The notes under the pieces: model-generated
Seen by the model: the letters and a program-made list of their open reading frames with translations, nothing else
What the model was told of the DNA's origin: nothing
Database searches by the model: none
Source of the DNA: Cladopsammia gracilis
Taxonomy: Eukaryota > Cnidaria > Anthozoa > Scleractinia > Dendrophylliidae
Reading direction: 5' to 3'
NCBI GenBank assembly: GCA_022457155.1
Contig: JAJGOT010000468.1
Location: 364,501 to 428,500, forward strand
Length of the DNA stretch: 64,000 bases
Made by a program: the position numbers and the translations under genes
Part shown: piece after piece, positions 11,662 to 24,006 of the stretch
Position numbering within the stretch: position 1 is the stretch's first letter
Layout: every line of letters starts with the position of its first letter

Positions 11662-12054
11662 TTAAGCATAGAGCTTTTGGGATCACGAAAAGAAGAAACA
11701 TTACCTGTTGTTCTTGTAAATTGCACACCAAATACAACTGTTGTCAGAAGTGACTCCTTTCATTCCCATCGCTATTAGAAGGAACTGTCAAAAAAATATT
11801 AATGGTCATCATTAATTCACTGAGTAAAATTTGGAAAACATTTTCACCTCTTTTTTGTTAGGTCAGACTTGCATGACAAGTATAAAGATACACTCTTTTT
11901 TTAGTAAGAATTTTTCCTATAAGAATACAGTATCAACCCAAGGCCCAGATTTAGTCAAGAAATTTCTTTGCAATGACGATTTGTTCAAACATGAGCAAGC
12001 AAAAAATATAAACCCATGTTGTTTCATTTATAAGTAAAAAAATAAGTGTGACAA

Positions 12055-12112
12055 TGATAATTTAATATTATTACAATCCTATAATATTGTAATATTATTA
12101 CAATATTATTAT
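12055..12112. repeat. AT-rich ATATTATTAC simple repeat
   Basis: Overlapping AATATTATTACAAT units in an intron. Confidence 0.6.
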
Positions 12113-12399
12113 AGCTGAAACAAGTCTCACCTTGTAGTCTCCTCCAAGGTTAAACTCTAGCTTAATCTCCTTTCCGTCAGTGGTCATGTGGGGGTCATCT
12201 ATCAGGGTGTTGACATCACTGATAACATTTGAAAGTGAGGACTTCAGGGTCTCATATTCCTCATTACCCTTTACCACTGCTATAGTGTGGTTACCTATAG
12301 GTTAGAGTGATGGTTAAATATATTAATGTTGATTGAGTAATTCTAGTCTAGACCTTTGTAATATTTTTGTTGTTTTTGAATAAAATAAATATTATAGGC

Positions 12400-12520
12400 A
12401 TTGTAGGAAACTTAAATTTTATAGGACTTGATTCCAATTTCTATGAGTCACTCTAAAAAAATGTTGGAAACTTGAATTTAATAAGACTTTCCACTTGTAA
12501 GAGTCACTCTCAATTTTATT
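12400..12520. repeat. imperfect ~58-bp tandem duplication
   Basis: GGAAACTTAAATTTTATAGGAC...GAGTCACTCT recurs once with about 80% identity; intronic. Confidence 0.55.
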
Positions 12521-14219
12521 TATAATACAATGTTATGTACGAATCACCTTCATCTTATTCTGAGTTATCTACATTTTTCTTACCTGAACTTGACAGACAG
12601 CGTTGTCTATTCTCCAGTAATAAAAATGAACAAACAGACAGATTGCTGCTATGGGACATTTTTGCCCCATCTCCTGAAATCTTTATCTTGATAACTTGAT
12701 CATTGCTGTTCTTGAGCTGCAAGAAAATACAAAGACAAAAAAACTTTAGACTAGTAAAAATATGGGAATTGATTTAATTTTGTAAAACAAGTTATGTGAA
12801 ATTCTGTATTTCATTTGAAAACAAGGATGTGTGTTAGCAAAATGCAGAAAATTAACATGATGTGGGGTTATTTTGAAGTTCAATATGTGGGCTATCTAGA
12901 TGAAATGATAGGATTACTCATATGTTCTCGAATTTCTCTCTCAAGGAGACTCTTGAAAGGTAATTCAGCACCTGGGGCTGTTCCCGGAGTTCGTTTGACA
13001 TCCCACTTGCCGTCCATGGATTTTGTGCAGCTTTCTACAAGGTGAGTTCTCGGTAGGGACTCGTCAACCTGAGTAAGCTCGTGATATCCCTCAAGAGAGA
13101 TTGAGAAGCGGTCCATTATGTAAAGGGTTGTCTTCACTTTCTCTTTTTCTTCTTCATCAAGTCTTCCATAGCTGTTGTTTGCTTTGTCTGTTAGGGCAAA
13201 AAAAGAGTTAAGTTAATGTAATATCCTTCAAACATTGCGTCACAACTTTTTCTGAAAGGTCTTGAAACTATTAGCTTCAAATTTCAGAAGCTGACCATGA
13301 ATTTCAAAGGCAAAGTCGATAAGCAGAAAACTTGTGTGATGCAGTGTTTGATACATCAGGGATGTAGATTCCGTTTTTAACTGGCGGAAATATAGAACTG
13401 ACAGGTAAAAAATAGAAAAATATAGTCCTTTTAAAGTTGCACTAGGCTTTAACAGCCGGAAAAATGAAGTTCACAACCAGGTAATTTCCCCGGCTCCTGG
13501 CTATTATCTACATCCTTGGCACATGTACATATCTTTGTTAACTGTAGCCAAATTCTGAATGCACCAATCAGACTCTCTATCAGATCTACAGACCTTTAAT
13601 TTCGACCGAAATGATTTGTACTGATTTGTATCCACTTTCCTACTCGATTCATACCCAATATTTTTTTATGAAATCATACTTAGATACGCAAAAGTAGTTG
13701 AGTCAAAATATGAACCATGGCTCGACCAAACTCACCTGATATGTTGCCAAAGCATACCCAAATTGCACAATTAGGTATATGAATCATGAAGTTCAAACAT
13801 AAATGTGAACTAATAACATCAAAACAACATGCCATGTACATGTATTGCTCATTACCTTGATTTTTGTCATCATTTAGGTTTATATTAACCTCTTGACCGG
13901 TTGCACCTTCCATTGTGAGAGACAGGGGAACAAGCCCGTAGGTTTCGGCAAACCACAGTGCTTTCTTTGCTTTTTCTCTGCAAAGAGAATCATGATCAAA
14001 TAAATTATTAATTTGATCTGAAATAGGACATGGTTTTCTGTGTGTAGATCCATGCGGCCACCACCACTCTATATATAATGTTGTACCCCAGGGGTGTTCT
14101 GATATAATTTTGGAGCTAACAAGTTTGAATGCATCTATTATAGCAGTAGTGGGGGGAAGTTGTTAAAATATCAAGAGAACTTGTCTTGGGTGATCATACC
14201 GTTTAATTCTCATGACCTT

Positions 14220-14480
14220 AGGAAGCAGCTGCTTTCGCCCCCTTTCGAGTTCGCACCGTGGACTTCGAACCCAACTTTTTCGAGTTTGCCCCAAGTTTTT
14301 GAATTTGGTATTTTTTAGGCCTCCTGGTATAGTTTTTACTGTTTTTTAGGAGTACTGTAAGTCATTAAAGCATTGGATAATATTGGGGGTGAACTCGGTC
14401 AAACATTGGTTAAACTGGGGGTGAACTCGAAAGAGGTGGGTGCGAACTCGATTGGGAGTGAAACCAGTAGCATTGATATT
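14220..14480. repeat. GAACTCG-rich intronic repeat
   Basis: Several copies of a motif near GGGGTGAACTCG, with inverted versions (TTTCGAGTTCGCACC) upstream. Unassigned dispersed repeat. Confidence 0.4.
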
Positions 14481-16329
14481 AGAAGGAGAAATTTGATGCC
14501 TATCACTCTTAGGGTTCAAAGGGTTAAATTCATTCATTCAGTTAATAAAAAAATTGTTTCAGACTAGAAACAAAATGCAGGCAAAATTAGGCATAATAAA
14601 TAACCTTATTTCCTTCAGATGTTGCTGTCGTTGTCGCTGCCGCTGCCCAACTTCTTCGGTGCTTTTGCCTTGATGGCCATTCTTTTCATGGACACTTCTC
14701 AACTGGGCCATAGCCTTGTAAAGCTGCGATGCATTATCTTAAAGAAAAAAAATGCGATACTGTTGATATTGATATTTCTTGCGGCTGGGTAAAATAAAAA
14801 TTGTTAAACTTTTCTTCAGAAAAGCACTAATTCGACAAATTTAACCGCACTCGAAAACAAATAAAATATGTTAGACTTAACCGACTGTGTTAATTGTAGC
14901 CAATGTCTTTCTGTGTTTTTCAAAGTTTTTTCATCGATCAGCTTAAATCAGTACGTAACGCATTTTAATTTAACTTACACTCGTATTACACTCATGGAGC
15001 GATCTATTGAACTGTTTTCAAGCTGTTTTATGCAACTGTTTCTTATGGAACGATCTGACCGGATACCGCCGATTTATTTAAGGAGAATTACTTTCTTACC
15101 CTCCAGTTCATGTCGTAACTCTTGATTTTCACTAATCAAGTGTTCTTTTCCTTTAACAGCTCGTGGATAATCTCTCCAGGCCCTTGGATCAACTCATCTG
15201 GATGAAGAGCAACTTTACACGAATAACTCGATCGCTCCGCTCGGCGAGCTGAATTGTTTTTGATGTTACTAACTTTTTTCACAATGTAATCTACTCTTCT
15301 GTAGACGGCTTTCCCAACTCGAGAGTGAACAGACGACGATAGTTTGTACCCGAGCTTAACCAAGCTTTCTTGGAGGTTATGGAACACTTGGCTGGGATTT
15401 TGAAGCTTCCTCCATTGCCAAAGGGCCTCTCCATTCAGTTGAAGATGGAACATTGGGTTGCAGCTACCCATCAACGGTACAGAAATGTTTAAGAAAGCAG
15501 GATTGATCGGGGATTCAACGAGCTCTGAAGAGAGCTCCCGATCAATACGCTGCATTTCTTGCACGGAACACATGACTCTTATTCTTAGATTGTATTGATG
15601 CTTTCATCACAACAGCGAAAGAAGAGGGTTTTTGATTTAGATTACTTCGGAAGCTAATCTATTCGTTTTGAGGGAACAATAGTTGCAACAATCACACCGA
15701 TAAGAGGGCTGTTGTCAACGGTTACGCATCTGAAACATTATGTAAATAAAACTTTGCCTTTTTTGTATGTTCAATGAACCTCCATCCAGAGATTGAGTTC
15801 GATTACCGGACGTTCTATTTCATTTGATTGCGCCGTATTTGTGAAGTTGTGTTTTCTTTCGTTTATGATGTAGAAACACAGTTGAAGCCTTCGTGAACGG
15901 ACACCCTCGGACGGCAGCAGTAATGTTCGAAATTAGAGCTGGCCGCTTACGAGAATGCGCACTGGGGAGAGGACTAAACTGCTGGTTTTGTCGTCCCTCC
16001 AGATTTCGATAGCCAAATAATTCAAGATGGGGGCTATATGATCGAAGGTGGAGGCGCGACGATTTCAGCGCAAAAAATAGAGGGACTGTTAACGGTCTAT
16101 TTTTTTTTTTTTAATATACAGTTTATATGAACTAGAGTTTCAAACATGGCTCTGTCAAAGCGGCTGTAAGTAGAGCTGTCCACTTACGACAGCGTTGACT
16201 GGTGTCTTTAGTTTTTACAAGGTACTTCTGCAGTTCGTCTGGAAAATGCAAATCTTGCAATGTTTCGGAACGGGCAATAACAAAGGATTTCTTAGAGTTT
16301 ATAAAGCATTGTCTGCTTACCACCTCCAT

Positions 16330-16994
16330 TTCAATGGTTAATCTTGGCGGCGTATGTCCTATTGTTTGCGGAGGCGGAGCTTGCATGCATTAAAATTTTC
16401 GCGGGAGATTCGAGGCGGGCTCGTTGTATTGTTATGCGAGTCTCTGAGTAATAACGTTAGAAAGTTGGATTTTGCGACCAGTTTGAAAGGTCATTTTCCT
16501 TTAAACTTAACAGAGAGCTTCTACAAACATCAAACTTTCAAAGCCATATGGTAACTTTTAGAACAAGCATCTTGGCGGGGAAAAATTCAGCCTCAAAGTA
16601 GTTGCCCATACTGAAAAAAACTTGAAATAGCCCACATTCAAGCAAAATTTGGGACCCGTTCCTCTTTTGGTAAAATCTCAGAAATAGTCTCATTTTTCCC
16701 ATTGATGTCTCATCTACAAAAGCCATATGGTAACTATTTCAAAACTAAAGTAGTAAATTTGTAAACTCGCAAAACGCACGCGCTGTTGGCCGCTTTCAGG
16801 TCATTTTCTTTGTTATTTGACCTTGTTTCATCTGAATGATTTTGAATTTTCACGCGGACGACGCGTAAAAAGTCCCGGATGTGTCGCGGCATTCTGGGCG
16901 ATGATTTTTACTCACTGCCTGAGTCCATTATGTGACAACAACAACATTTATCCGACAATTACATCATATATTTGCAATAGTGACTAAAAAATAC
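16330..16994. other. no gene seen
   Basis: Spacer between two minus-strand pseudogenes. A GCCATATGGTAACT motif occurs twice (about 16542 and 16722) in direct orientation. Confidence 0.45.
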
Positions 16995-17856
16995 CTTTAC
17001 TTTGTGATCCACCTCTACAAACTTGCCGGTGATCTCTAACCATTGTCATGGAAAACATCATGCCATAGTTTAGACATTCAACCTTTGGAGAGACTCCAAC
17101 CTGCAAAATACATATGTTACAAGTTAAATTTTTTCAACCTAGGATAAATCCCGGGGATAAATCTCCATTGCCATTCATGTCTCCTAACATGAATAATAAG
17201 GGTTTGGAAACAAAGGAAATTGAGATTAAACCTAGGTTGAAAATTTTTTACCTTAATTTAAATTTTAACTACAACATATACAATGTATACATTGCCTAGC
17301 TACACTAGACATAACAAAAGAAAAATATTGGCCAACAGAATACATTAAATGTTACCTCTGTCTCAACTGGGCAGATGTATGCAACAGCCGCCCCTAATCT
17401 ATCGCGTAAATGTGGGACAGTATAACCAAAGGCACTAGGGTGGACCAGAGACAGTTGTCTCTGTCCTCCTCTTCCCCCTTCAGCACGGAGGACTTCAAAC
17501 CCCCCTGCACTTTTAAGCTTTGGAAAATGGTCTTCCAGGGTGGAACTTAGCTCCAGGTGACTTGCACTCTTTTTCAGTGACAGGCGTGCTTTACCCAGTC
17601 CTGCATCCAACAGTTTGTTAAGTCGGGGCCTCGATGGGGTATTCATTTCATCCTGTCTTGCCAGTACACAGAAGTCGTGTGCCAGGTCTCTTTAGGGACA
17701 AACATTTGTTTTGCTGGTACATATCCAGCCATCTTTTGTCCCTTTGGAAGGTTGATTATTTGTCTGGGAAGAACACAATCCAGGAAATCTTCTGCAAGGC
17801 ACTAAGTGGAATGTTTTTTAAATTGTATTTGTACTTATTGGGAATTCTGGTCAACA

Positions 17857-17857
<1 letters not shown>

Positions 17858-17923
<66 letters not shown>
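17858..17923. repeat. (GT)n microsatellite
   Basis: More than 30 uninterrupted GT units. They create open frames of Cys-Val on plus and Thr-His on minus, which are not genes. Confidence 0.98.
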
Positions 17924-17924
<1 letters not shown>

Positions 17925-18284
17925 CATAATGAAGGTGGGCACTTGTGAAACATTCCCTCGATCTAAAATTTGGAAAATGTGGAAAATAATCTACAAGCAC
18001 TTGGAGATAGAAATAATAAATATTGACCTTGCAGCCTCAGCTTTAGTTATTTCCAGTCACCTCTCATAGTGCTCAGAACCCAGAACCTTTGGGGTGACAG
18101 CCCCACCCCATCACATAACTATTTCTTGTAAATAAGCAACATGCTATTAATAGAGTGAGTTGGAATATGGACATGATTTCAAGCTACAAAATATTTCAAC
18201 TCAAAATGTTGTCATATTCCTATTCTTAATTTACTTTTGATCCATCAAGTAAATGAGTGGTGTCCAGCTTAAATAGTCATTGTA

Positions 18285-18469
18285 ATAGGCCATTTGCACG
18301 ATGACGTCATTTGACTACTACCAGAATCCTTCAGTTTTTTGTTTTGTAGTGCAAATTAGGGCTATTGTTATTTAAACCGCACTGGGATTACAAAATTTAA
18401 ATAAGAAAGGAAAAACGAAATGAATTCTGGTAGTAGTAGTTAAATGACGTCATCATGCAAGTGGCCTAT
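18285..18469. mobile_element. MITE with ATAGGCC termini
   Basis: 185 bp; left end ATAGGCCATTTGCACGATGA and complementary right end, flanked by TGTA at 18281-18284 and 18470-18473. Arms include TGACGTCATTT and CTACTACCAGAAT. Terminal motif shared with 3543-5538. Confidence 0.85.
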
Positions 18470-19189
18470 TGTAGTTTTTCCACCACGTGCTATGAAAGAG
18501 ACTTTAAATAAAGACCAGAGTAACTGAGAATCATGGCACCTGGTTGTAATGGCGTTTACCTGGCTCGCAATTCATCGGGGTTGGGGAATGCGACACATGG
18601 TCTGCAAAAGACTATGCCAGCTATGTATAGGGGGATCGGAAATCGCAATTTGGCGCAGAAAAAAGTAAAAAGACCTCATACTGCATCAAAATTGACCAAT
18701 ATTTCTAAAAACTGGTAGTTTTTTGGTGTTGCGGATGGTGTGATCACCAAATGACATAAAACAAAAGTTCAAAAGACACTGAACATTACCCACACCACAA
18801 CACAAAAGATAACCAACAATGGCTTCTGCAACACCAAGAAACACCCTGAAAACCGCAAACCGCTTAGTCTTTCAATGTAAAACTACGGAAGCCTGAGCTT
18901 ACCTAAATTCAACAGAAGCATCGGTCAACCCTGATCCTGCCCTTCGGTGGGCGCTTGCGTCCTGGGATGCGTGACTTACTTCTCCTTCAGGGCTGCCTGA
19001 ATCCTTAGAGAGGTGGTTTACTACCTCTGTAAGCAAGGACTGCGTTCTTTTCATTAGGTCTTCCTCAGCCATTTTCAGCACATGGAAAGGCAAGAAAGAT
19101 GGAAACGTGCAAGGATGAAACCTGAAAAGCACCTTGGGAAGCAATCTTTGTATGATGAGCCGTTGACATTTGCCGCTGACCGGATGGAA

Positions 19190-19637
19190 TGATGTACGAT
19201 CCAATGACATGAGATGCATGGTGCAATGGAATAATGCCCAGTGACATGAAGAACATGATAGAATGCCGTCCAATCCAATGACATGAAGAACATGATCAAA
19301 TGAGTGCGATCCAATGATGTGAGAATACATTGTCCAATGGAATGATGCTCGATGCAATGACATGAAGAACACGATCGAATAGAATGCTGTCTGATCCATT
19401 GACATGAAGAACATGGTGAAATAGAATGCCGTCTGATCCAATGACATAAAGAACATGATAAAATGAGTGCCGTCCAATGGAACAATGCTCGATGCAATGA
19501 CATGAAGAACATGATCAAATGGAATGCTGTCTGATCCAGTGACATGAAGAACTTAATCCGATAGGATGTTTTTCTATCCAGTGACACAGTGTTAACGGCC
19601 CAATGGCCTAACAATTGATACAATGACATTTTTGTCC
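19190..19637. repeat. CAATGACATGAAGAAC satellite, 3' flank of integrase
   Basis: Irregular 35-45-bp units containing ATCCAATGACATGAAGAACATGAT. The block ends CCTAACAATTGATACAATGACATTTTTG, then runs straight into the integrase coding end. The same sequence in the same orientation occurs at 25243-25604. Confidence 0.85.
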
Positions 19638-20390
19638 CAAATCATGAAGGTGTTGATTTATTCTTGGTAAAAACACATAATGCAAAGAGAACATGCCAAC
19701 ATTGTCTGACACATCGAACTGCCCAGACTCCTCAAGAAAGTAGAATACTGAGTAGTAAATGTAGACACAACCAGTGAATAAGTCATTCCACAACCTCTCT
19801 ATTCGTTGATTGTGCACACTCGGCCCTGTGATAATGCTGCCCCTTCCTGGTCCACGTGCTGAGTGAGTAAGCATATACCATGCAACCTCGACATTCTCTA
19901 CTCCATGGTCGGACCTTACTCGTGATGGTAGACCATAGACCTCAACAGCCTCCAGGAATAAGTTAAGAACAGTTTCAGCCTGATTGTTTCCATTGCAAGA
20001 AAGGTGCATGATCTTTCTAGAAAATCCGTCAATACAACCATGTGTGACAAATTTCCACCTAAGGAATCCAGTTAAAAAAATTGTATAATAAGTTAAAAAA
20101 ACAATCTTCAAGATATTGACATGTACGTGGAGCAATAAACAAGTAAAATTAATGATAGTATTATAAAAACAACATTTCATCACATAACTAAGGTGCAAAA
20201 GCCCGTACATCACCAGTTTATGGTGGCCATCTATGTGCCAAAGGGCTAAAGGTGCTCCCACATTGTATGATCTTCTGAGTGACACGAATTTGGAGGGCCC
20301 TCACAATAGTGCCTGCAATAATAACAAAGATGCTACCATGTTAAATAATTTAGGTGTCACATGCTTTGAAAGTGCCACCAAAATGTAGTA

Positions 20391-20464
20391 GTAATAAATT
20401 CCCACTGGGAGCCCTCACTCCCAAACGCCTCAGGCAAGGATAAGATATGGGAAGAAGCGAGCCC
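20391..20464 (-). repeat. B2 repeat copy
   Basis: 74 bp, identical to 20715-20788. Confidence 0.9.
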
Positions 20465-20532
20465 GGAGGCGAAGAGGAGTAGGAGCTAGCTAGGATGGCG
20501 ACAGTGGTCATCGCTGCAGGGAGGAGGGAGGG

Positions 20533-20712
20533 ACGTCAAACTGACGCCTGGCGAACGTTTCACGAAAATAGGACTAAACAGGTCAAAACAAGCCTATTTA
20601 TACAAAATCTGTGTGAATAACAATTACCCAGGGGACTACTAACGCGCGGGAATCTTTATTCTTGAATCCTGAAAATATTTGAGGCGTTTAAACGAGATGG
20701 CCCCAGTGAGAA
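20533..20712 (-). repeat. A2 repeat copy
   Basis: 180 bp, about 98% identical to 24007-24186; TATA-like box TATAAATAGG (minus) at about 20593-20602. Confidence 0.9.
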
Positions 20713-20714
20713 AA

Positions 20715-20788
20715 GTAATAAATTCCCACTGGGAGCCCTCACTCCCAAACGCCTCAGGCAAGGATAAGATATGGGAAGAAGCGAGCCC
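20715..20788 (-). repeat. B1 repeat copy
   Basis: 74 bp, identical to 20391-20464, separated from A2 by only 2 bp. Confidence 0.9.
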
Positions 20789-21212
20789 TACGGCTACTAT
20801 ACCCAAGAGCCAGGCAGGGAGGTAAGGTCCTAACAAAATACAGGAGATGCCCCAAATAACAAGTCCAAATATATATAATTGTTTCATTGTATTGGGGAAG
20901 TCTATTGTGCTTAGTTTCAAAAGGGCTAGGCCCCATTGATGTCTTCTTTGTGACGAACCCAGGACCTACTTTTGACTTGGTATATTGCGTTTGATACCAA
21001 AAAATACACAAAAAACCGTAACTCTCCCCATAACTCAAAAAGCTTTTATTGCAAACAAAAAGAAAACTATGAAGTCACAAAACAGTGCGAAAAGGCTAAG
21101 GAAAAGCCGGACGGAAACCCTTAAGAGCGACGGTCAGGAAAAATCGAGCAATGTCCAAATTTTCTGGCGACACTTGGGAAATCGATTTATTTCATCTTTT
21201 GTCCTGAGTTAA

Positions 21213-22594
21213 CCTTTAGGTCGGTAAGTAACGTGGTGTAGTTTATATTTGCTAGCAATACTTATGTTTTGAGAAAATTGGGAAAATCGATCAAAGCGGC
21301 GTTAACTGGAAAATAACTGAATTTTAAAACTGGAAAATCATCATTTTTAAAATGTTTGCGTTTGTTTAAGAAGAAGCGTACGGAAATCGGGATAATTTAT
21401 ATCGAAAGAGGATCTTTTTCTGATATCATATACGGCGAATTTGTTGTTCTAGTTATACCTGGCAAATTCAAACACTTCAAAATTAACGGCATGTTTTTGC
21501 AGCTAAGGAATTCTGTAATATAATGTCAAAGGTCAAGCGCACGTTTTAGTATGTGGTATAACTCAAAATTTTCTCAAACTTGGACTTTCATTACTTAAGA
21601 CCTTGATGTAGTTCATACCTTAAAACCAATCTGGGTTCTCCATTGAGATTTTCACAAAACGTTGTTAAAGTTGACGAATTTCGACCGGGATGTTGTTTGG
21701 CAGGATCGGGTTACTTTAAGTGGCTTGCGAATAAACCACTGAGCACGACAAGCAACCGTCAATATTAAACAGCTTCAATGCTTTCATAATGCTCCTAACT
21801 TGCTTTTTGTGATGATTTCTGCTTTATCCTCCTTTTGTTTTTCTCCATAACTGACAGAAGAAGTAACGAGTTAAAGATTCACACTTGTTGTTGTCTTGAC
21901 ATATGTTGCGTGACAGCGAATATGCAAATTAGTATGCGCGTGAGACGGGGGAGGGCCGGGGTGGAGGGTGGTTTGTTAAGTGTGGAGGGGAGGGGATGTC
22001 GGGACAGCGAGAACTAGTCTTCTATTTATGGAATACTTTGTTTTGACGACCCAAGAATCACTGTTTCAGTCGTGGCTTTATTTGGCACATTCTGTAATCA
22101 AAAGTACTAATAACGGCTCCTACTCCTCAATAAAACCATGCTCTAATACATTATATCCATACCCATACAAGTCTCATGCCCATACAACTTGATTCTTTTA
22201 TTCCGAGCGACTTGAGCAACGGAAACAATGCGAAAACTATTCAAGTTTGCACTCGCAGCTTGTGTTACAATTTTGGTGTGAGACAAGATGCAAGAAACAC
22301 TGTCCAGTGCAACATCACATGGGATTGAAGCTTAAAAGAAATGAGAGCTGGGAGTGAAAAAAATGTCGTCAAATTCGAACTCGAGCACCCTCCACATAGA
22401 CAATGAGCGGATGAGCTAAAATTCGTTAAGTGTAAAGTTCAATCTATTATTGCTGAGATAAAAGAGAGGTCATCATTGGCTTGAAGTTTTGAGTTTCTTG
22501 TTAAAATATCACCTGAGTAAGCTTCTGTTCTAGTCTTGGCAAATCCTGTTTCATATAGACCGTATAGTGCCTCCCTTGTTCCACAGACCAGGGA
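21213..22594. other. no gene seen
   Basis: Part of the internal region of the split-repeat element; AT-rich with a G-rich patch near 21945-22010. No retroelement motif recognised in six frames. Confidence 0.5.
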
Positions 22595-22716
22595 CCAGTT
22601 GCATAAAACTTAACGCCAGACGTAACAGCTAACATCGGACGTTCAGCCCAGTCAAAGCTACTATTTTAACGTCAGACTTTAGCAGTTACTTCCGACGTTA
22701 AGTTCTATGCAACTGG
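22595..22716. mobile_element. MITE with CCAGTTGCATA termini
   Basis: CCAGTTGCATAAAACTTAACG at the left and the inverted CGTTAAGTTCTATGCAACTGG at the right; the interior has further inverted GACGT/ACGTC motifs. Confidence 0.75.
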
Positions 22717-23095
22717 CGCCAGAGTCTGAGTCCCTCATTTCTCTCAGAGATATTCAGAGTAACTGATCACGTGAGCGCGCATGAAATCTCCTGGGGATTT
22801 CGCGCGCGCTCTCGTTATACTCGGTCGATTATCCCCTACACGACGATATTGACGTTAATTTATGCACTCTTGGGATCAATTTTTGCAAAGACTCGTTGTG
22901 TCATTAATTATTCTCTAGTGCACAGCCACTTAGCTTCAGTATCACATTAGTAGAACATGTCATTGATATTTTGAAGAGAACAACTAAGAAAAACCACATC
23001 TCGTTTTGTGCGCGTGGCCGGCTTTAATTGTTTTCAACCGGAAGGGTTACCGGGCGGTAGTCTCTTCTTCCTCTTAGCGATTTCTACTGTGTGAG

Positions 23096-23690
23096 TCGCA
23101 CTTGTCACAGACGGGAAAGTAAATTTGTCACACAGACGTGAAAGGTAAACTTGTCACACAGACAAGAAAGCTAAAATTGTCACACAGACAAGAAACCAAG
23201 TTTGTCACACAGACGAGAAAACCGAGCTTGTCACACAGACGCGAAAACTAAACTTGTCACACAAACGCAAAAACTAAAATTGTCACACAGACCAGAAAAC
23301 CGAACTTGTCACACAGACGCGAAAACTAAAATTGTCACACAGACCAGAAAACTGAACTTGTCACACAGACGCAAAAACTAAATTCGTCACACAGACGCGA
23401 AAGTAAAATTTGTCACACAGACGTGAAAGGTAAATTTGTCACACAGACGGGAAAGTAATTTTGTCACACAGACGTGAAAGGTAAACTTGTAACACAGACG
23501 AAAAAGCAAAATTTGTAACACCGACCAGAAAACACGTGTCACACAGATGCGAAAACTAAAATTGTCACACAGACGAGAAAGTAATTTTGTCACACAGACG
23601 TGAAAGGTAAACTTGTAACACAGACGAAAAAGCAAAATTTGTAACACCGACCAGAAAACACGTGTCACACAGACGCGAAAACTAAAACTG
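23096..23690. repeat. ~25-bp minisatellite, TTGTCACACAGACG unit
   Basis: Over twenty units of TTGTCACACAGACGCGAAAAC and variants; larger blocks (about 120 bp near 23450 and 23570) are themselves duplicated. Inside the split-repeat element. Confidence 0.95.
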
Positions 23691-23783
23691 TCTAGCTCGC
23701 AAACCAGCAACGCTAGAAACCAACAAAGCTAAGTCCGACAATAACGCGAGGAAGCGAATACAAGGACACGCGAAAACACTAAC

Positions 23784-23960
23784 CTCTTGAGCCGGTAATC
23801 CTTGAGCCGCAGGTTGAGGCGCAGGAACATTGTCGTTTGCAGCGTTGTCGTTGTTGTCACCGGGAGCTGGTGCTGGAACCGGAGGCGCAGCAACTGGAAC
23901 ATCGTTGACGGCCGCCAAAACAGCCCCAACCGGAGGACCAGCGGGAACTTGGTCCGCCAT
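23784..23960 (-). CDS. Pro/Ala-rich first exon, gag-like position
   Basis: ATG at 23960, 59 codons, ending exactly at a GTTAGT donor. The peptide is low complexity (APPVPAPAPGDNNDNAANDN) and recognisably nothing but a Pro/Ala/Asn-rich linker. It lies about 110 bp downstream of a TATA-like box in repeat A1, which is where the first reading frame of a retroelement would be. No downstream exon was found. Function unknown; it may be the start of a deleted ORF1. Confidence 0.4.
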
Positions 23961-24006
23961 GGACGAGAGAAGAAGATGGCGCAGCGATGACCGGCGAGAG
24001 GAAAAA

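Larger units (their letters stand above)
9740..16329 (-). pseudogene. 12-exon cnidarian-type family gene, broken
   Basis: Exons read from splice sites: 16188-16329 (ATG), 15100-15573, 14605-14737, 13856-13977, about 12918-13187, 12584-12716, 12131-12294, 11705-11784, 11290-11500, 10174-10404, 9967-10038, and a C-terminal block 9740-9955. Motifs in order are a coiled coil, WFAETYGL, YHELTQVDESLPRTHL, IKISGDGAK, a CIWC pair, DKLHLMLRVSDR and REKEREKRSYQKR. I recall this order in many uncharacterised coral proteins and suspect a transposase-derived DDE fold (inference). Lesions: a frameshift at about 15150, a phase clash between exons 5 and 6, acceptor AA instead of AG at 11501-11502, an in-frame TAG at 10327-10329, and a missing exon between 9967 and 9955. 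The first-exon ATG and all other junctions are phase-consistent. Confidence 0.7.
16995..19072 (-). pseudogene. three-exon fragment, possible G2E3-like N-terminal region
   Basis: Exon 1 (18903-19072) starts at an ATG, encodes an acidic helical segment (EEDLMKRTQSLLTEVVNHL) and ends at a good GTAAGC donor. Exon 2 (17356-17791) encodes DFLDCVLPRQIINLP, then after an apparent 1-nt deletion near 17680 continues with a Leu/Lys-rich stretch, FEVLRAEGGRGGQRQLSL and VAYICPVETE. Exon 3 (16995-17100) encodes ECLNYG...RDHRQVC, where a Tyr sits where a zinc-finger Cys would be expected. The FEVLR...GYTVPHLR...AYI pattern reminds me of G2E3-like ubiquitin-ligase relatives in fish and corals (memory only). 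The phase of exon 1 does not match exon 2, and no C-terminal domain follows. Confidence 0.45.

Noticed and set aside
15571..15573. ATG at 15573 as the start of the family gene
   Set aside because: A first exon at 16188-16329 with its own ATG and a GTAAGT donor can join upstream of it; 15573 remains a fallback start.
17634..18069. Open frames of 87-113 codons on both strands
   Set aside because: They are created by the (GT)n tract or are a broken piece of the 17356-17791 exon.
20639..21038. Hydrophobic minus-strand frames of 93-94 codons
   Set aside because: They run through repeat B1 into repeat A2 and include no retroelement motif; no support as a gene.
23096..23690. Regularly spaced repeats resembling a CRISPR array
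   Set aside because: The 'spacers' are themselves variants of the repeat, spacing is about 25 bp, and the window is eukaryotic; it is a minisatellite.
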